Assembly (NCBI GenBank): GCA_009801015.1
Contig: VHZZ01018966.1
Span: 7,877 to 31,019, forward strand
From: Silene noctiflora
Taxonomy: Eukaryota > Streptophyta > Magnoliopsida > Caryophyllales > Caryophyllaceae
Reading direction: 5' to 3'
Length of the DNA: 23,143 bases
The notes under the pieces were generated by a model, which ran no database searches, was not told where the DNA came from, and worked only from the letters and a program-made list of their open reading frames with translations. The position numbers were made by a program, and so were the translations under genes. This document shows positions 19,951-23,143 of this stretch, piece by piece. Within the stretch, counting starts at the first letter, position 1, and each line of letters begins with the position of its first letter.

Positions 19951-20377
19951 TTTTCTCGACAGTCTTTCCCTGCTGACTCGCCAACAAGGTTTAAAAACTA
20001 TGATTTTAAAAGTATGTTTATTGCATAGACTCTTACTTGATGATAAATACATAAAATAAAATACGAATGAGATTTTACACCCTCGAACTTACATGTTTAT
20101 GAAGCGAAAATGACTAATTCAACTCGATGTAATGAATATGCCCTTGAAAAAGGATTTAAGAAAAACGATTGATTAATTAATTAGGTTGATTAAAGTGTAG
20201 TGGTCAAATTGGTAGGTCTATGCAAAACGTGACTGGTACCTAGAATGATCTAGGCTTACATGGTCGAGAATTCTCAAGCATGTAGGCGTCGTAGCAAAAG
20301 CATGTGGTCTTAGAATACAAAGAGGGAAGAGAAAAGGTGGCTGACATTCGCGTGAAGAATATGTGAGGCGGAGGCCT

Positions 20378-20387
20378 CTATTTATAT
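20378..20387 (-). promoter_or_regulatory. TATA box of LTR2
   Basis: Minus strand ATATAAATAG; 83 bases downstream of the U3 inverted repeat, as in LTR1. Confidence 0.65.
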
Positions 20388-20469
20388 TAATCACGAGTTG
20401 AGATTTTTGGAAGAATTAAAATACGGAAAGAATCCAGGAAGATCTGGTCGCTGCTGGAAACAAGTCTAG

Positions 20470-20498
20470 GAAGAGGCGCAGCACGTTGTGCGCCCTCT
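20470..20498. repeat. GAGGCGCA..TGCGCCCTC inverted repeat in U3 of LTR2
   Basis: GAAGAGGCGCAGCA, a short loop, then TTGTGCGCCCTCTC: the cleanest copy of the family motif. Only one unit here, against two in LTR1. Confidence 0.8.
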
Positions 20499-20552
20499 CA
20501 TGGAGTTTCTTATCTTTCAGAAGCGGAGATTTCCGCGTCTTCAGAATTTGGA

Positions 20553-20717
20553 AAGGATTTGTTTTCCTTATTTCGTCAAAATAAGATATTTTCGAAATCT
20601 TAAGAATATTTGAGATATTTTAGGATTCTTAAAANAAGGATTTGTTTTCCTTATTTCGTCAAAATAAGATATTTTCGAAATCTTAAGAATATTTGAGATA
20701 TTTTAGGATTCTTAAAA
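20553..20717. repeat. Exact 82-base tandem duplication around one N
   Basis: 20553-20634 and 20636-20717 are identical by eye (AAGGATTTG to CTTAAAA), with the N at 20635 between them. LTR1 lacks the second copy at the matching place (about 15390-15460). Probably unmerged overlapping contig ends. Confidence 0.9.
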
Positions 20718-20989
20718 ATATCCCAACTCATATTTGAGACGGGTTTTGAGAAAATGACGATGATTTCTGAAAATGAAGACGATTTTTTGACCCGGACTCC
20801 AAATGTACTGTAAATACTACCAAACCGACTGTATCGACACGTAGATGACAATAAAGGGGTTGACACGACTATTCAGGCAATCGTTTGACATCGAACTATT
20901 AGAATGTCGAAATAACGCTTCGTATGTTAAACATGCGGTCCAATCATTATCAGGTATTTGGCGAAGGGTGCAGAAACGAGGTATCTACA

Positions 20990-21480
20990 GAGCCCCCACT
21001 TTGACTAAGGCTTGGACAAGGCAAAAATCAAAGTATAGCCCTCAGGTCAATCGAGGATTACAACCTGAAGACTATGGCGACGCGAGGCTGTTCAAGGTGA
21101 CTGAACAAAGGATCTGTCGTCTTGAACATTTTAGTGTCTGTCGACTTCTAGGGAGGGTCGTTTAAAGTCCATTAGACTACGTAAGGAGGCTTGCCAGCCA
21201 TAAGAAGAGATCATACCTGAAATCTTCTGAAGGGAAAATTCTGAAACCGATGTAAGAATGTAGATGGTGGGATGTCAGTTTTACCCGGTGCGGGATGTAG
21301 ATAACGGAATGTCGGTATTACCTGGGATGGAAATGTAGATAGCGGGACATCAGTTTTACGCGATGTAAAATTTGATAAGATAGGTTCGAAGTTTGAATCT
21401 ACTTGCGTCGGTTTGGAAGTAAATTCTGAGCAAAATATTGATAGATATTGTTGAAAAAAAGGGAAGCATGTAAGCCGCTG
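20990..21480 (-). other. 3' region of a Tat-like element beside LTR2, with a short tandem repeat
   Basis: Polypurine GGGGGCTC against the LTR, then about 200 bases matching the LTR1 side. At about 21250-21370 three copies, roughly 48 bases each, of a unit with TGTAGAT..CGGGA(T/C)(A/G)TC(A/G)GTTTTAC. The open frame 21211-21600 only reads through this repeat. Ends at the right-edge LTR. Confidence 0.6.
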
Positions 21481-21481
21481 G

Positions 21482-23143
21482 TGTGACACCCCGCTATTTA
21501 GAGACACTGAATTATAATGCAAAAGCGAATAAAAGCAGTGGAAATACGTGATTTTAAAAACTTTTAAGAGTTCAAAGCGAAGCGTCATCATCATAATCAA
21601 GCGAAAAGTAAAAGCAATAGATAAGTTATATAATACGACGAATAAAAAGAGTGTTGGGGAAAATATATCCCTCGAATAACAACAACAATAAAGGTAAGTC
21701 TACTAATCGGAAACTAAGGCCTAGGTGAAAAACTGCTCGCTAGCCACCGTCTCGCCCCAATTAGTCACCAACTAGTACCTGTCATTCATGAAAACATGAA
21801 TGCCACAGTCAGTGGGGAGTAACTCAAGGTTGTCCCAACCACGATACGATGAAATTCATATAGACAACAATAATAAACATCATAGAGGAATAAGAGACAT
21901 TAATCCTACATGCATAGAAGTATTAATCATGCGATTATTCATAAATTACGAGTAAAGACATGATAACATGATATTGACATGATACTAACATGATATTGAT
22001 ATTAACATTGACAATAACATTAACATAAACATAATGATCGTAGAACACAACATCCGAGGAACTGACTATCTAACTACACAACGCCATACAAGACCCTATA
22101 CACTTAGACAGTAACGCAACCCTTGGTAGGATGACTAGCTAGGTACATCCCAGCCTAAGACCTGGATCCAGACTCCCGGAAGGTAATCCTTCCGATTTGA
22201 CATGCGGTATTAATTCCACATCCAAGACTCGATCTAAAAGAACACAGACCGAGTACCCCACTCGCCAGTACCGCACGAGTGTGGCGGAAGATCTAAAGTA
22301 GTAGTCAAGTATAGAGGTAGGTCGATATCAATACCACACCGACACGGTTCAACCAACACAGCATATGATAGCATGTAAGTGAATGGTATGTAACATAATA
22401 TGAATGCATATGAGATCAATTCAATGTTCATAATGAAGTGTAAATAATTCATAAACATGTGTTGAAACGTAAATAAATCATAAACTTAATTCATATTCAT
22501 CATTCAATGAGTGAAAATGAGGTAAATAGAGAGACAGGGGCTCCTGGTCGGTCTGGGTGACCGGCTGCCGGCCTATCGGCTGAGCCAACAGGTCAAAATC
22601 CAATTTTCAGAAAATTCATGCAGGAGGTTCCCAGCCGGTCAGTGGACCGGCAGCCGGTCCACCGGCTGGGACAACAGTTATAAACATAATTGACAAAATG
22701 AGGCAGAGAACTCCCAGCCGGTCAGTGGACCGGCAGCCGGTCCACCGGCTGGGAACACAGCTATATACCAAAACTTTAAATTTGAACCAGAAACTTCCAG
22801 AAAGTCCCCAGCCGGTTGGNAGACCGGCAGCCGGTCCACCGGCTGGGTGTACCTGACTCTTCAAAATTATCTCAAACAGGCAGAAGGTTCCCAGCCGGTC
22901 ACTGGACCGGCATCCGGTCCACCGGCTGGGACAAACCCAACACATAAATTGAACATAATGAGACAGAAGGTTCCCAGCCGGCTGGCAGATCGGCAGCCGG
23001 TCCACCGGCTGAGGACACCTGATGACGGATTTCTGTAATTTCACAAGTAATATGATTTTCCGACTTATTTTTCCAGCATGTAATTGCCATGATGAACATG
23101 TAAACATGTATTTTCCAGCATCCACAACAACCCAACATCCAAC
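21482..23143 (-). mobile_element. Long LTR of a second Tekay-like element (5' end beyond window)
   Basis: The terminus TGTGACACCCCG at 21482 (minus strand ..CGGGGTGTCACA) has, just inside, the minus-strand TTTCCACTGCTTTTATTCGC (21540-21521), like the ends of Tekay-type LTRs. No PBS next to the terminus, so it is taken as the outer 3' end. Runs off the window; at least 1662 bp. Holds an array of CCGG-rich palindromes at 22539-23020 and an AT-rich CATGATATTGACA stretch near 21960-22040. No genes. Confidence 0.65.
22539..23020. repeat. CAGCCGGTC..GACCGGCAGCCGGTCCACCGGCTG array
   Basis: Five good units whose CAGCCGG starts at 22632, 22715, 22809, 22892 and 22975 (steps 83, 94, 83, 83) and a degenerate one at 22539-22590. 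Each unit has two palindromic halves about 19 bases apart (22633 and 22652 in the first). Spacers between units are AT-rich and less conserved. Open frames through it (22616-23125, both strands) are translations of the repeat. Confidence 0.9.

Larger units (their letters stand above)
18818..20989 (-). mobile_element. LTR2 of the Tat/Retand-like element
   Basis: 2172 bp, TGTAGATACCTC (20989) to ..TTATCCACA (18818). TATA box at 20378-20387. Inverted-repeat clusters at 20470-20498 (U3), 19897-19950 and 19452-19505, in the same places as in LTR1. Contains the exact 82-base duplication at 20553-20717 around a single N. No coding likeness. Confidence 0.85.
13260..21480 (-). mobile_element. Tandem, internally deleted Tat/Retand-like Ty3/gypsy element
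   Basis: Order on the minus strand, right to left: 3' leader (21480-20990), LTR2 (20989-18818), PBS and 5' leader (18810-about 18636), antisense ORF remnant with a solo LTR insertion (about 18636-16259), 3' region (16258-15716), LTR1 (15715-13438), PBS and 5' leader (13429-about 13260). Each LTR has a PBS on its 5'-leader side and a polypurine GGGGCTC on the other side, so this is LTR-internal-LTR-internal and not one simple insertion. gag and pol are absent. Lineage is from the TGGCGACTCC primer site, 2.2-kb LTRs, repeats in the 3' region and the antisense ORF. Confidence 0.75.

Noticed and set aside
21782..21801. Perfect 8-bp inverted repeat CATTCATG-AAAA-CATGAATG in the right-edge LTR
   Set aside because: A single short hairpin in AT-rich sequence, with no repeat partner or promoter context to give it meaning.
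22616..23125. 169-residue minus-strand frame with repeated SRWTGCRS/DRLG words
   Set aside because: It only translates the CCGG repeat array; other frames on both strands stay open for the same reason, and no start or domain is seen.

Overview
This is plant nuclear DNA, almost certainly from a eudicot with a repeat-rich genome. The evidence is a split, intron-containing alpha-carbonic anhydrase gene of the plant secreted type, set among nested Ty3/gypsy LTR retrotransposons (Athila-, Tat/Retand- and Tekay-like), a TRIM and several MITEs. The mix loosely suggests Caryophyllales (a Silene-type genome), but that is a weak guess. I see no intact gene. Single Ns lie at 371, 1484, 17683, 18168, 20635 and 22820, and there is a 23-N gap at 12357-12379.

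Layout. (1) 1-2069, minus: most of a long Tekay-like LTR, cut by the window edge and inserted in the protease region of an older element. (2) 2070-about 5537, minus: the 5' end of a decayed Athila-like element (LTR, primer binding site, gag, start of protease). (3) 5710-9253, plus: a broken retroelement ORF, a 3' untranslated region, a polypurine tract and a 3' LTR of chromovirus type. (4) 9254-9994: no gene, three G-rich tracts. (5) 9995-13002, minus: an alpha-carbonic anhydrase pseudogene whose exons 1-4 can be read across three MITEs and a TRIM; exons 5 onward are gone. Exon 2 appears twice around the sequence gap. (6) About 13260-21480, minus: a tandem arrangement of a Tat/Retand-like element (3'UTR, LTR, 5'UTR, antisense ORF remnant, 3'UTR, LTR, 5'UTR), with a 1.5-kb Athila-like solo LTR (16753-18250, TSD GTGTC) inserted in the antisense ORF. 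(7) 21482-23143, minus: part of another long Tekay-like LTR.

The most striking pattern is shared by retroelements that otherwise look unrelated. Each carries its own short palindrome or inverted repeat, iterated at about two or three helical turns: GTCGATCGAC at about 21 bp in the Athila-like element; ACTCGACCGAGT at 19-21 bp in the chromovirus-like element; CCCCGATCGGGG at 20 bp in the solo LTR; GAGGCGCA..TGCGCCTC at exactly 30 bp in the Tat-like LTRs; CAGCCGGTC..GACCGG at about 19 bp in the right-edge LTR. In four LTRs with a clear TATA box the array sits about 60-85 bp upstream of it. Further copies lie inside the transcribed region, and in one element inside the gag-protease reading frame. 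This looks like convergent acquisition of dimeric protein-binding sites in U3 promoters; the function is inference.
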